DNA of 52,541 bases from Rhizobium sp. Q54 (GTDB taxonomy: Bacteria > Pseudomonadota > Alphaproteobacteria > Rhizobiales > Xanthobacteraceae): NCBI GenBank assembly GCA_945861895.1, contig CAMAWF010000016.1:1-52541 (forward strand), given 5' to 3'. The translations under genes were made by a program, and so were the position numbers. How positions within the stretch are numbered: position 1 is the stretch's first letter; the number at the start of each line of letters is the position of its first letter. Below the pieces are notes generated by a model. That model did no database searches and had not been told where the DNA came from. It saw only the letters and a program-made list of their open reading frames with translations. Of the stretch, positions 7,306 through 16,319 are shown piece by piece.

Positions 7306-10257
7306 CTAGTTGGCGCTCATTCGGGCAAAGAGTCGCCGCCACCAGGGCAGGCGGTCCGTGCCTTCCGCAACTGCAACCAATCTCCGGAAGAACAGGTTCA
7401 CCACTGCTTTGGCTCCGCTGTCGAGCATTCTGCCGGCGATCGAGGCGACCTTGCCTGAAATTGCGATCTCGTAATCGTACTCAGTACGCGTACCGTTGGG
7501 GACAGTGAACAGCCTGATATGCCCGATGCCGTTCGCCACACCGAGGGGACCAATAATTCGGCCCTCCAGTTTTGCCGACTCCGGTGGAGACAACTCACTC
7601 AAACGAACATCGGCGTCGAACCGGCCACGCACCGGGCCTGCGCCGAGCGACACATTGGCGCGATAAGCATTCGGTCCCGATACAGTCAACTCATGGCAGC
7701 CTGGGATAACCCGCGCCAGCAGTTCTGGATCCAGCAGCATCTGGAATACCTGCTCACGGGCCGCCGGGACGACGATCGAGCCTGTTCCGGTCAGCGAAAG
7801 TTGGCCGCGGCGGTTGGGCGCCTGCGGTTGTCGTGGCGGTTTTTCGGCGTCATGAATCCATTCGGCAACGCGAGATGGCCGCAATGGAAGCCGGATATCG
7901 TTTCGGCCAAGGGCATCAGCGACCGCATTGGCGATGCAGACCGGCGTGCTGGTCGTATTGCCCTCCGAGACGCCCTTTGTACCGAATGCGGTCCAGGGCG
8001 ATGGAGAGCCAACAGCCGGGTGCAAGCTCATGAAACGAGGGATTTCGTGTGCCGTGCCGACCAAATAGTCGGCATAAGTGCCCGATAGGAAGCTGCCGTC
8101 GTCACCGTAGACGAACTCCTCGTAGAGCGCCGTATTGAGGCCATATGCAAACGAGCCCCCTATCTGGCCTTCCGCAATTCCTGGATTGAGCAGCGGACCG
8201 CAGTCGTGGATGGTCACGTACTTGTCGATGCGAATCTCGGCCGTATCGGGGTCGATCTCGATGCCGCAAAAATCAAAACCAAAACCATAAACTGCCATTG
8301 AATTAATTTGATTGTCGTCCGTTGTCGGCGTGAGTTGAGGCGGAGACCATTGCACGGTCTCGCGCAGGCCCGGCGTAAGGTCGGCGGGCAGCGTGCCAGG
8401 CGACCAGTGCGCCTCGCCGGCCACGCGATGAAACGAAACACTATTACCGGGGTTCTCGCGCGCAAAGATTCGGCCCCCGCCGAATTCGATTTCGTCGGCG
8501 CGCACATTCAATCGTCCAGCGGCAATGCGGGCAAGCTTGTCCCGCACTTTGGTTGCGGCCATGTCGGCGACCGTGCTGCAAATCGGTCCGAACCGGCATG
8601 CATAGTTTCCGGTGCCAATCGACCACCCGTCTTTTTGAGTATCAAGTTCCAGATTAACCCCGATGTTCTCAGGCTTGAGCCCAAGCCGTTGCGCAACGAT
8701 TTGGGCAAGGACCGTCCGGTGGCCTTGGCCTTGCGGCAAGGAATCACCCGTCACCATCACGCCGCCGGATGGGTCGACAGCAACAGTCGCGGTTCCGATT
8801 GCGCCGTTCTTTGGGCCGATCGCGCGACGCTCTTCCGGGGTTTTGACCGTAGCGATATAGCCCATATTCGACTGGCCGGGATCGATAACAGCGGCATAGC
8901 CGATGCCATACAGTTTCCCGTTGGCTCGCGCGTGATCGCGACGCTGTTTGAGTTCGATCAACTCTCCGCTTTGCGTCGCTTCCTCTATGGCGGCGGCATA
9001 GTTTCCGGAATCGTAAAGCCCGCCACCGGCTGCCCGATATGGAAAGGCATCTGCCGGAATAAGATTACGGCGAATGATATCCAGAGGGTCGGTTCCGAGC
9101 TCGACCGCAATCTGATGCATCATGCGTTCGAGCGCAAAATGGATTTGCGGCGCGCCAAAACCACGCACGGCTCCCGTCGGCGTCTTGTTTGTCACTATCA
9201 CGTCGATTGTCTCTTGGGCGGCCAGAATAGCATAGGCCCCGGTACAAAAAGCATGTGAGCGAATGGTTGGCGCCGGCATCGGTGCACGCAAATAGGCGCC
9301 ATGGTCGTCCCAGTGATGATAGCGGATCGCCAACACCTCGCCGTCGTCGGCATATGCCGCTTCGACCTTGCAGGTCCGGTTCGCAATCGAGTTGGCGGCA
9401 GCCAGATGCTCGAGCCGGTCTTCGATCCATTTCACCGGACGCTTTGCGATCCGCGACGCGAGACACATCAAAACGATCGAAACATACAGCACGAGCTTTA
9501 CGCCAAAGGCGCCGCCAGAATTTGGCGCGGTGCGGATGCGCAACTTATTGCTTGGCACCCGCAGTGCCCGCGTCATGACGGTGTGCAGCGAAAAAGGACC
9601 CTGAAAATTAGATAGCGTATCGTAGCCATCCTCTTCGCAGAGATATTCTGCAATAACGGCAAAGCCCTCCATCGGCGGCAACGAATTACGCGGAAAATGC
9701 ACGGTCAATTCCGTTTTATGCGGCGCTCTCGCGAATGCGCCGGCCACGTCGCCGTGCACGAAATCGCGCGAGACGATGATGTTGGAGCCGACTTTCGGGT
9801 GCAAAATCGGGGCATCAGAGGCTGTCGCGGCGACCGGGTCGACAATCGCCGGCAAAGGCCGGTATTCGACTTTGATAAGGTCGAGCGCGTCCTCGGCCAG
9901 ATAGCGGTTGGATGCAAGCACGACCGCCACAGGTTCGCCGATAAACCGCACGCGATCCGTTGCCAGGCAATGATACTCAAGCGGCGTCGTCAGTCCGATA
10001 ATGAACGGATCGGTGTAAGCCAGCACATCATCGCGCGTGATGATGGCAGCGACGCCCGGAGCTTGCTGCGCTTTGCTGGTGTCGATCGCGAGGATCTCCG
10101 CATGCGGATGTGGAGAGCGCAGGATTGCCGCGTGGAGTGTCCCCGGTTTCACGGGTAGATCGTCAACAAAACGCGCGCGCCCACGCAACAAAGCGGGATC
10201 TTCGAGCCGCAAAATCGACTTCCCGACAATCTTGTCTGGTGTTGGTGCAGTGGTCAT
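7306..10257 (-). CDS. molybdenum hydroxylase large subunit fused to a CoxG domain (copy 1)
   Basis: A 983-residue xanthine dehydrogenase/CO dehydrogenase-family molybdopterin subunit. The N-terminal part has the a/b-hammerhead domain (KSILRLEDPALLRG), the middle has the cofactor domains with PTGAVRGFGAPQ in place of the active-site loop, and TKGVSEGN carries the expected catalytic glutamate. The loop is not the CO-dehydrogenase AYRCSFR type, so the substrate is probably an N-heterocycle or aldehyde. Residues about 818-983 form an SRPBCC/CoxG domain, normally a separate protein that anchors such enzymes to the membrane. The start at 10257 has AAGGAGA upstream and overlaps soxG as ATGA. No FAD or iron-sulfur subunit lies beside it; those at 24153 and 24968 are the nearest. 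Confidence 0.88.
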   Translation of the reverse strand: MTTAPTPDKIVGKSILRLEDPALLRGRARFVDDLPVKPGTLHAAILRSPHPHAEILAIDTSKAQQAPGVAAIITRDDVLAYTDPFIIGLTTPLEYHCLATDRVRFIGEPVAVVLASNRYLAEDALDLIKVEYRPLPAIVDPVAATASDAPILHPKVGSNIIVSRDFVHGDVAGAFARAPHKTELTVHFPRNSLPPMEGFAVIAEYLCEEDGYDTLSNFQGPFSLHTVMTRALRVPSNKLRIRTAPNSGGAFGVKLVLYVSIVLMCLASRIAKRPVKWIEDRLEHLAAANSIANRTCKVEAAYADDGEVLAIRYHHWDDHGAYLRAPMPAPTIRSHAFCTGAYAILAAQETIDVIVTNKTPTGAVRGFGAPQIHFALERMMHQIAVELGTDPLDIIRRNLIPADAFPYRAAGGGLYDSGNYAAAIEEATQSGELIELKQRRDHARANGKLYGIGYAAVIDPGQSNMGYIATVKTPEERRAIGPKNGAIGTATVAVDPSGGVMVTGDSLPQGQGHRTVLAQIVAQRLGLKPENIGVNLELDTQKDGWSIGTGNYACRFGPICSTVADMAATKVRDKLARIAAGRLNVRADEIEFGGGRIFARENPGNSVSFHRVAGEAHWSPGTLPADLTPGLRETVQWSPPQLTPTTDDNQINSMAVYGFGFDFCGIEIDPDTAEIRIDKYVTIHDCGPLLNPGIAEGQIGGSFAYGLNTALYEEFVYGDDGSFLSGTYADYLVGTAHEIPRFMSLHPAVGSPSPWTAFGTKGVSEGNTTSTPVCIANAVADALGRNDIRLPLRPSRVAEWIHDAEKPPRQPQAPNRRGQLSLTGTGSIVVPAAREQVFQMLLDPELLARVIPGCHELTVSGPNAYRANVSLGAGPVRGRFDADVRLSELSPPESAKLEGRIIGPLGVANGIGHIRLFTVPNGTRTEYDYEIAISGKVASIAGRMLDSGAKAVVNLFFRRLVAVAEGTDRLPWWRRLFARMSAN

Positions 10258-10955
10258 TCGCGATCTCCTTGCTTGACCGAATGCGGTATCCCGAGCGCAT
10301 CGATCCCGCATACGACCCCGGCGAATTCCGTGATCGCGTCCAAAAGGCAATCCCAAAGATACTCCGCGCTGGCGCTATCGGCCAGAATGGAGAAAGCCAG
10401 CGATCCATTTAAGTCGTGCCTGATCACTATGGCGGAAAGCCGGGCAACACTTGTTTGTGCGACGCGCCCATTCGAAAAGCGATCCTGCGATAGATCAACT
10501 GCGCAGAGCTTGGCGAACATGTCTGAAGTGCGCCGTCCGGTCACGGCGAACCAACAGTGACTGTCGCGACGAGGAGCCGGGTAGCAAGCGCCAGATCCAT
10601 CTGCAGGCAAGCTGTTGATTTTTTCGGCGAGTGCGCACTCGCCACGAAATGGGGCAAGAACAAGTGCTTCTCCCGGCGAAAGCCGTACCACGATTGAACC
10701 ATCTCGCTGGACGATTGCGAGGTTATCGGCAGCGGGCATCTGTGCCCCGAGTTGCTCAAGCCAGACCAACGACCCACGGCCCTTCAATCCCCAGCGTGGC
10801 AGCACTGAGAGATCGATAAGATTAAGATCCGTCCGCTCTGTGTAAAATTTTGACGTTTTCGCCACGGCCGCATCACCAATGCTCTCGTGTGCGAACTCGT
10901 TTTCCGGCAGGCGGCGATATACGAAGCTGCGGCGGGCGAAGGACTGTGGGTTCAT
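10254..10955 (-). CDS. soxG: sarcosine oxidase-like gamma subunit
   Basis: A 233-residue protein of the heterotetrameric sarcosine oxidase gamma family, which is a GcvT-fold scaffold packed against the alpha subunit. Supporting patterns are RWGLKGRGS near the N-terminus, LSPGEALVL in the middle and ARLSAIVIR followed by a WDCLLDAI segment at the end. It is preceded by soxA with a 4-bp ATGA overlap and overlaps the following molybdenum hydroxylase gene in the same way, so it is translated as part of a tightly coupled soxB-D-A-G operon. Confidence 0.85.
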   Translation of the reverse strand: MNPQSFARRSFVYRRLPENEFAHESIGDAAVAKTSKFYTERTDLNLIDLSVLPRWGLKGRGSLVWLEQLGAQMPAADNLAIVQRDGSIVVRLSPGEALVLAPFRGECALAEKINSLPADGSGACYPAPRRDSHCWFAVTGRRTSDMFAKLCAVDLSQDRFSNGRVAQTSVARLSAIVIRHDLNGSLAFSILADSASAEYLWDCLLDAITEFAGVVCGIDALGIPHSVKQGDRE

Positions 10956-13834
10956 AGTTTCTGCCGCTCGTTGGTGGGATCATAGAACGGAAGCGTGACA
11001 ACGCGAGCCGAGACGAGCCGGCCGCCGTCCACGCGAATGGTGAAATTCTCCCCGATCTCCGATTGATGCGGACGAACGTAAGCAAGCCCGATAATTCCGC
11101 CGACAGCCGCTGATCGCGCGCACGATGTGACGTGGCCAGAAATTTCGCCGCCTTCAATAACGAGATGGCATTCTTTTGGCATCAGGCTGCCATCTTCTAC
11201 TTTGAACCCAACGAGCTTGCGCCCGAGGCCTCGTTGGGCGTGAGCATTGAGTGCCGCACCACCGACGAAAAACGGCTTCGCCGCAGCAGTTGAACCCATT
11301 CCGATTTCCAGCGGATTGGTCAGCCCATCGGTGTCTTGGCCGACGATAACGTGTCCTTTTTCCAGGCGAAGGATGCGCTGGGCTTCGATGCCGAACGGAA
11401 TGAGGCCCCATTTGCGGCCCACATCCAGCAGTCGGTCCCAGATAAATTCGCCGCAGCCGGCCGGCACATGAATTTCATATCCAAGCTCGCCAACAAACCC
11501 AACGCGCATGACGCGGGCAAGAACATTCGCGACATGGCCGACGCGAACGCCCATATACGGGAAAGCATCCTTGTCCAGATCAATATCGTTACAGACCTCA
11601 GCGAGGATCTTTCGGCTCTGCGGACCCGCGACGTTGACCGCGGCATAGGCGGCGGTCACATTCGTAATGTCCACATCGAGCTGCCATTGCGCGTTGCACA
11701 GATACATCGAGCGGATTACTGCATCGACGCCGGATGTCGTGGCGGTTACAAAGAAGTGTCGGTGGGCGAGTCTGCATATAACGCCGTCATCGACGATGGT
11801 CCCTGTCTGATCGGTCATCAGTCCATATCGGGCGCGATCGACGGGCTGTTTGAGATGTCCGGTAACATAAAGGCGGTTAAGGAATTCGGGAGAATCCGGT
11901 CCGCGAATTTCAAGCTTGCCAAGGGTCGAGACATCGACGAGGCCCGCGCCCGAACGCACGCTCGTTACCTCTTTGACGATCGCATTATCGGCTTCCTGTG
12001 TCTTGCCATAATAGGCCGGCCGCAGCCATGAACCAGCGACCATCATTTGCGCACCGGCGTCGAGGTGACGGTGGTGCATTGGCGTGCGGCGTACCGGATC
12101 GAAGCTTCGGCCCGCGAGAACGCCAAAGCTTTCTCCAGAATAAGGCGGGCGCGGTGTGGTCGTGCCAATATCCGTTTCCGATTTACCGCGGGCGCGAGCC
12201 GTGAGCCGGATGGTGTTGACGGACGAATGACGCCCCTGCGAAGGCCCCATACCCGCGGTCGAATAACGCTTGAGCAACTCGATATCCTCGAAGCCCGAGG
12301 CGATCGTATCGAGGATATCTTTGACGGTCAGATCTTCGTCAAAATCGACGAACTCCTTGCCTTTCGAATGTGGGAACAACGGCCGCGGGTGCGTTACACC
12401 GTAGGCGCTGTGATCGCCTGCAAACTGTTCAGCGCCTTGAGGGCCACGTCCCGCGCGCGAACCATCGGCGATTGCCATATCGAGATCAAAATGCTGGTTG
12501 GCCGATCCAGCGACAGCCATTTCCGCCGGCAGATTCGTGGGCAGATGCATTGCGGTCTGCGCATCGTACACAAGTCGGCCGCCGGCATGACCTGCGAGCG
12601 CTAGGTTTGGTGCGAATCCGACCGACACACAGACAAGATCGCAGTTGATTGTTTCGAACGCCGCTCCTGCGCTGCCGTCAGGTTCGATCCGAACCACGCG
12701 CACGCCGCGCACCGTTCCTCGGCCGAGCGCTTCTGAAATGGCGGCTCCAGTGTCGATCCTGATTTTACGGGCGGCAGCGGCGGATTTCATAACGCCGCCG
12801 GGAGACCCATGCCTAAGATCAATAATCGCGACGACATCGACATTTGCGTCAGCGAGGTCCAGTGCAACGCCATAGCCGAAATCATTCGCGGTCAGCACCA
12901 CAGCACGTTTGCCCGGCCGTACACCGTAAAGGCGGATCAGGCGTTGCGCGGCGGAGCCAAACATGACGCCCGGCAGGTCGTTGTTGCGAAATACCGCCGG
13001 CTGCTCCAACGCGCCGGTCGCAAGGATTACGCGTCCGGCCCGCAATTTGTACAAGCGCTGCCTTTGCACGATGGAAAGCCAATTATCCGCAAAACAACCT
13101 TCACAACGGGCGCCGGCAAGAATGGTGATGTTGCTAAACGTCTTAATGCGAGCCAACAGCCGGTTCCGCTCATCGCCGGCGCGCATGCCGTCCGCATCGA
13201 CGCGGCCGTAGTTAAGCGCGCCTCCGAGCACCGGGTTCTCATCGACAATCACCACGCGGCGGCCTTTCTCCGCCGCGGCGATGGCCGCACTTAGTCCCGC
13301 GGCGCCGCCGCCAATGATGGCATCGTCGGCGAACAAATAGGCCTTATCGTAGTAGCCGTGATGGGCTGCAACATTAACCCGGCCGAGGCCGGCCATTCTG
13401 CGGATAACGGGTTCCCAGAATCGCCACGCGCCTTGAGGCCGGAAAAAGCTGCAGTAATAGAATCCGATCGGCAAAAATCGCCCAAAAGCGCCAATCCAAG
13501 CATTCCAATCAAAGGACAACGAACCAAGATAGTTCTGACCGCGAATGCAGTCACCTTCGGAGAGGATATGCCGTTCAGCAAATACATTTGGCACGCCATT
13601 GACTTCGACCAACGTATTCGCCTCGCTGGCGGCTAGACTGACGATTCCGCGGGGCCGGTGATATTTGAACGATCTCGATAGAACGCTGATGCCGTTTGCA
13701 GTTAGAGCGCTTGCAACGGTATCGCCGGTATAAGCGGCGTATCGGATGCCCTCGAACGAGAACATTAGGGGCGCTTGGCGTTCGATCAATGTGCCCATTG
13801 GGGGCGGCAGACGGTGTCCGGGCGGATGCGTCAT
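10952..13834 (-). CDS. soxA: sarcosine oxidase-like alpha subunit
   Basis: A 960-residue multidomain subunit. An N-terminal ferredoxin-like region (FEGIRYAAYTGDTVASAL) is followed by a dinucleotide-binding domain with AIIGGGAAGLSAA near 172 and a second NAD-type fold, then a C-terminal aminomethyltransferase (GcvT-like) domain ending around KGHVIVGQDTDGLTNP. In the family, this domain binds tetrahydrofolate and captures the methyl carbon as methylene-folate while the beta subunit oxidises an N-methyl amino acid. It overlaps soxD and soxG by 4 bp each. The true substrate may be another N-alkyl amino acid, because this island also encodes ring-opening enzymes. Confidence 0.92.
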   Translation of the reverse strand: MTHPPGHRLPPPMGTLIERQAPLMFSFEGIRYAAYTGDTVASALTANGISVLSRSFKYHRPRGIVSLAASEANTLVEVNGVPNVFAERHILSEGDCIRGQNYLGSLSFDWNAWIGAFGRFLPIGFYYCSFFRPQGAWRFWEPVIRRMAGLGRVNVAAHHGYYDKAYLFADDAIIGGGAAGLSAAIAAAEKGRRVVIVDENPVLGGALNYGRVDADGMRAGDERNRLLARIKTFSNITILAGARCEGCFADNWLSIVQRQRLYKLRAGRVILATGALEQPAVFRNNDLPGVMFGSAAQRLIRLYGVRPGKRAVVLTANDFGYGVALDLADANVDVVAIIDLRHGSPGGVMKSAAAARKIRIDTGAAISEALGRGTVRGVRVVRIEPDGSAGAAFETINCDLVCVSVGFAPNLALAGHAGGRLVYDAQTAMHLPTNLPAEMAVAGSANQHFDLDMAIADGSRAGRGPQGAEQFAGDHSAYGVTHPRPLFPHSKGKEFVDFDEDLTVKDILDTIASGFEDIELLKRYSTAGMGPSQGRHSSVNTIRLTARARGKSETDIGTTTPRPPYSGESFGVLAGRSFDPVRRTPMHHRHLDAGAQMMVAGSWLRPAYYGKTQEADNAIVKEVTSVRSGAGLVDVSTLGKLEIRGPDSPEFLNRLYVTGHLKQPVDRARYGLMTDQTGTIVDDGVICRLAHRHFFVTATTSGVDAVIRSMYLCNAQWQLDVDITNVTAAYAAVNVAGPQSRKILAEVCNDIDLDKDAFPYMGVRVGHVANVLARVMRVGFVGELGYEIHVPAGCGEFIWDRLLDVGRKWGLIPFGIEAQRILRLEKGHVIVGQDTDGLTNPLEIGMGSTAAAKPFFVGGAALNAHAQRGLGRKLVGFKVEDGSLMPKECHLVIEGGEISGHVTSCARSAAVGGIIGLAYVRPHQSEIGENFTIRVDGGRLVSARVVTLPFYDPTNERQKL

Positions 13835-14118
13835 TTCGTACCGCCCGGGCCTAACGATTGCGAAAGCAGCGGATCGTTGACGCGGTAGGTTCTAATGGTC
13901 TCCTCCGTCAGCGTGTCACGATCGACGATGAACACGTAATTTGTCGCGATGTGAATCCACCACTCGCGAACGAGGCCGGCCGCATTACGTTCGGTGAATA
14001 CGAAGTTCGCCCAATCGGCCGTTCCAGCATCTGGTGGCGGCACGGTCTTCACCTCACCTAGGCAGGCAAATTCTGAGATGTTGCGCGGCCCGTTCAGCGG
14101 GCAATTGAGTATTTTCAT
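13831..14118 (-). CDS. soxD: sarcosine oxidase-like delta subunit, atypical zinc site
   Basis: A 95-residue delta subunit. The N-terminus CPLNGPRNISEF replaces the canonical CPxCGxR pattern, and the later histidine-cysteine segment reads WWIHIATNYVF, without the cysteine. Of the four zinc ligands known from characterised enzymes (Cys, Cys, His, Cys), only the first Cys and the His appear to be present. Such a CPLNGPRN variant seems to be a recurring clade, so this is probably a functional variant and not decay. It lies 9 bp after soxB and overlaps soxA by 4 bp. Confidence 0.85.
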   Translation of the reverse strand: MKILNCPLNGPRNISEFACLGEVKTVPPPDAGTADWANFVFTERNAAGLVREWWIHIATNYVFIVDRDTLTEETIRTYRVNDPLLSQSLGPGGTK

Positions 14119-14127
14119 TCGCCTGTC

Positions 14128-15396
14128 TCAGTGGCCGACGGAAGCCGCGCCGCGTTCGCCGATCTGAACGAAGCGTTGGAATCGGTTGAGCGCGAACGGT
14201 TCGATGAGTTTCGGCGGCCTGCCATTTGCAATCATCTCGGCAAGCCGCTTGCCACATACCGGTGTTGCTTTGAATCCCCAGGTTCCCCAACCGGCGTCGA
14301 TGAAATAATTGTCTACAGGCGTGACACCCATGATTGGACTGAAGTCCGGAGTCATGTCGGCGATCCCTGCCCATTGACGCATGACTTTTATCTCCGCGAG
14401 GAAGGGGAACAGCTCAAGCATGTGGGCCATCAATCCTTCCTTGAACTCGAGCGTCGAGCGGGAGGCGTATAGCGGGTAGGGGTCGGTCGACCCGCCCATG
14501 ACAAGCTCGCCGCGCGAGCTTTGCGAAACGTAGACGTGCAAACTTCCTGAAACGATGATCGGATCGAGAAATGGCTTGAGCGGTTGCGACACGCAGGCTT
14601 GCAGAGGAATGGTGCGGATCGGCAATCGGAATCCAGCCATTTCAGCGACATGCGAGCTGGAACCGGCGACCGCCTGCAAAATTCTTTCAGCGTGCGCTGT
14701 GCCGCGGGAGGTTTTCACACCGATGGCTCGATTCCCGTCCTTGATGATTCCGGTAACTGCAGTATCGACGTGGATCTCGACACCGAGCCGTGCTGCGGCT
14801 GCCGCATAGCCCCACGCCACTGCATCGTGTCTAACGACCGCGCCGGGCGGATGATATAGCGCTCCCAAGATCGGATAACGCGCCTTGCTACTAAGATTAA
14901 GCTGTGGGCAGAGGCGCCGGATTTCGTCGGGACTAATCAACTCGGAATCGACGCCGAGGTGCTTGTTAACTTCGGCGCGCCAGCGCGATGTCCGTATTGC
15001 CGCGTCGGTGTGCGCGAGCGTGAGATGCCCGCGTTCCGAATACATGATGTTGAAATCGAGCTCGATACTCAGTGTCTTGAAAAGTGAAATGGATTCCGCG
15101 TAAAACGCCACGCCTTCGGGGGTCAGATAGTTTGAGCGTACAATCGCGGTATTGCGCGCCGTGTTGCCGCCGGCGAGGTAACCCCGTTCGAGGACGGCGA
15201 CCCGGCGAATTCCATGGTATTTCGCGAGATAATACGCTGTGGCCAGTCCGTGACCGCCGCCGCCGATGATGATGACGTCGTAGTTTCGAGCCAGCGGTTG
15301 CTGCACCGGCAAGATGCGGTCAAGCGCCTTGGTGCGCCGAAATCCTTGACGGAGCAGCTTAAATGGCATGGCTGAGAATCGGGCCTCCAGACCCAT
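14128..15396 (-). CDS. soxB: sarcosine oxidase-like beta subunit, FAD-dependent amine oxidase
   Basis: A 422-residue DAO-family flavoprotein with the FAD-binding motif DVIIIGGGGHGLATAYYLA near residue 40 and the C-terminal FAD segment GWGTWGFKATP. VRHDAVAWG near the middle holds the histidine expected to bind the covalent FMN of the heterotetramer. It would oxidise a secondary amine such as an N-methyl amino acid. Two starts are possible: 15396 directly beside operator site 2, and ATG 15369, which gives an N-terminus closer in length to known SoxB. Neither has a strong ribosome-binding site. It is the first gene of the soxBDAG-molybdenum hydroxylase operon. Confidence 0.9.
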   Translation of the reverse strand: MGLEARFSAMPFKLLRQGFRRTKALDRILPVQQPLARNYDVIIIGGGGHGLATAYYLAKYHGIRRVAVLERGYLAGGNTARNTAIVRSNYLTPEGVAFYAESISLFKTLSIELDFNIMYSERGHLTLAHTDAAIRTSRWRAEVNKHLGVDSELISPDEIRRLCPQLNLSSKARYPILGALYHPPGAVVRHDAVAWGYAAAAARLGVEIHVDTAVTGIIKDGNRAIGVKTSRGTAHAERILQAVAGSSSHVAEMAGFRLPIRTIPLQACVSQPLKPFLDPIIVSGSLHVYVSQSSRGELVMGGSTDPYPLYASRSTLEFKEGLMAHMLELFPFLAEIKVMRQWAGIADMTPDFSPIMGVTPVDNYFIDAGWGTWGFKATPVCGKRLAEMIANGRPPKLIEPFALNRFQRFVQIGERGAASVGH

Positions 15397-15405
15397 ATGC
15401 TATAT

Positions 15406-15420
15406 TATACACAGAGTATA
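15406..15420. promoter_or_regulatory. operator site 2 (soxB / gntR divergent promoter)
   Basis: TATACACAGAGTATA is an inverted repeat TATAC-N5-GTATA with the same arms and spacing as the other four sites. It sits in the 95-bp gap between divergent soxB and the GntR gene, so it could control both and make the regulator autoregulatory. Assignment to that regulator is inference. Confidence 0.72.
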
Positions 15421-15491
15421 TTATGAGGAACGCGTTTTCAAATGGCATCCATGGACTTGGATGCCTGACACGCGGGTGATAGGGAGCATCC

Positions 15492-16319
15492 ATGGCACGC
15501 AGCGGCAAAGGGCGCAGGGCCCGCAAGAACAGGGGCGGTCCGGCAAACTCGCCCGCCGCGGTTGCATCCGCAAACCTTACCGAGGGCCCGAACCAGACCC
15601 CGCAATGGCGTATCGGCCGTCCAAAAGGGACGGGAACCCAGCGTGTCTACACGCAGGTGCGCGACGATATCATCGGTCTTCGTATACCGCCTGGCACGGA
15701 CGTCGAAGAAGCGAGTCTTGAGGAGCGGTTTGGCGTGTCACGCACGCCGGTGCGAGAAGCTCTCATCCGCCTCGCATCCGAAGGATTGATCGTACTGTTG
15801 CCCAATCGCGGCGCACGGGTGACGCACATCGACATTGCAGACGTGCCGCAACTTTTTGAAGCTTTGGAGCTTTGCCAGAGAGCGACGATCCGTTGGGCGG
15901 CCATCCGGCGAACTTCGGAAGACGTCGCCCAGATGCGCGAGATAAATAGGGTATTTCTTGAGGCCGCCAAGAACGGCGATAGCGATCGCATGGGCGACGC
16001 CAACAAGGAGTTTCACATCACCATCGGACGCGCCTGCGGAAATCGTTATTTCGAAAGCTTGTATTCATCGCTCCTGGCCGTCAGCCTTCGTCTTGCGCGC
16101 ACCGCTTTTGCTTATGCACCACGGGCGGGAGAGGCGTATGAAGATTACTACATGGAGGTTGTCCGCCAGCACGATGCAATGATTACGGCAATCGAGAACA
16201 AAGAAGTCGATCAGGCAGACGTACTCGCGCGCGTTCATACCGATCTTTTCCGCGATCGTATCAATCGGTATTTGAATAGTAATCTAGCCAGCACCGTGTC
16301 GCTTGGCGCAAGCGCTTAG
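15492..16319 (+). CDS. GntR-family (FadR/FCD) transcriptional regulator
   Basis: A 275-residue regulator. After a basic, low-complexity N-terminal tail of about 45 residues, a winged helix-turn-helix runs from RVYTQVRDDIIG through LEERFGVSRTPVREAL to LPNRGARV. The C-terminal all-helical FCD ligand-binding domain has the candidate metal ligands of the family in DANKEFHIT, QHDAMI and RVHTDLF. AGGGAG at 15481-15486 precedes the ATG. It is in the middle of the island, divergent from soxB, with an operator between them. FCD regulators usually repress until a carboxylate or amine intermediate binds. Its stop codon overlaps that of the convergent hydrolase. Confidence 0.93.
   Translation: MARSGKGRRARKNRGGPANSPAAVASANLTEGPNQTPQWRIGRPKGTGTQRVYTQVRDDIIGLRIPPGTDVEEASLEERFGVSRTPVREALIRLASEGLIVLLPNRGARVTHIDIADVPQLFEALELCQRATIRWAAIRRTSEDVAQMREINRVFLEAAKNGDSDRMGDANKEFHITIGRACGNRYFESLYSSLLAVSLRLARTAFAYAPRAGEAYEDYYMEVVRQHDAMITAIENKEVDQADVLARVHTDLFRDRINRYLNSNLASTVSLGASA

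Noticed and set aside
8308-9258. 316-codon open frame on the plus strand
   Set aside because: It is fully antisense to the first CoxL-CoxG gene.
7306-10257. Aerobic CO dehydrogenase
   Set aside because: Both large subunits lack the AYRCSFR loop of form I and show AVRGFG instead, so CO oxidation is not supported despite the Cox-like layout.
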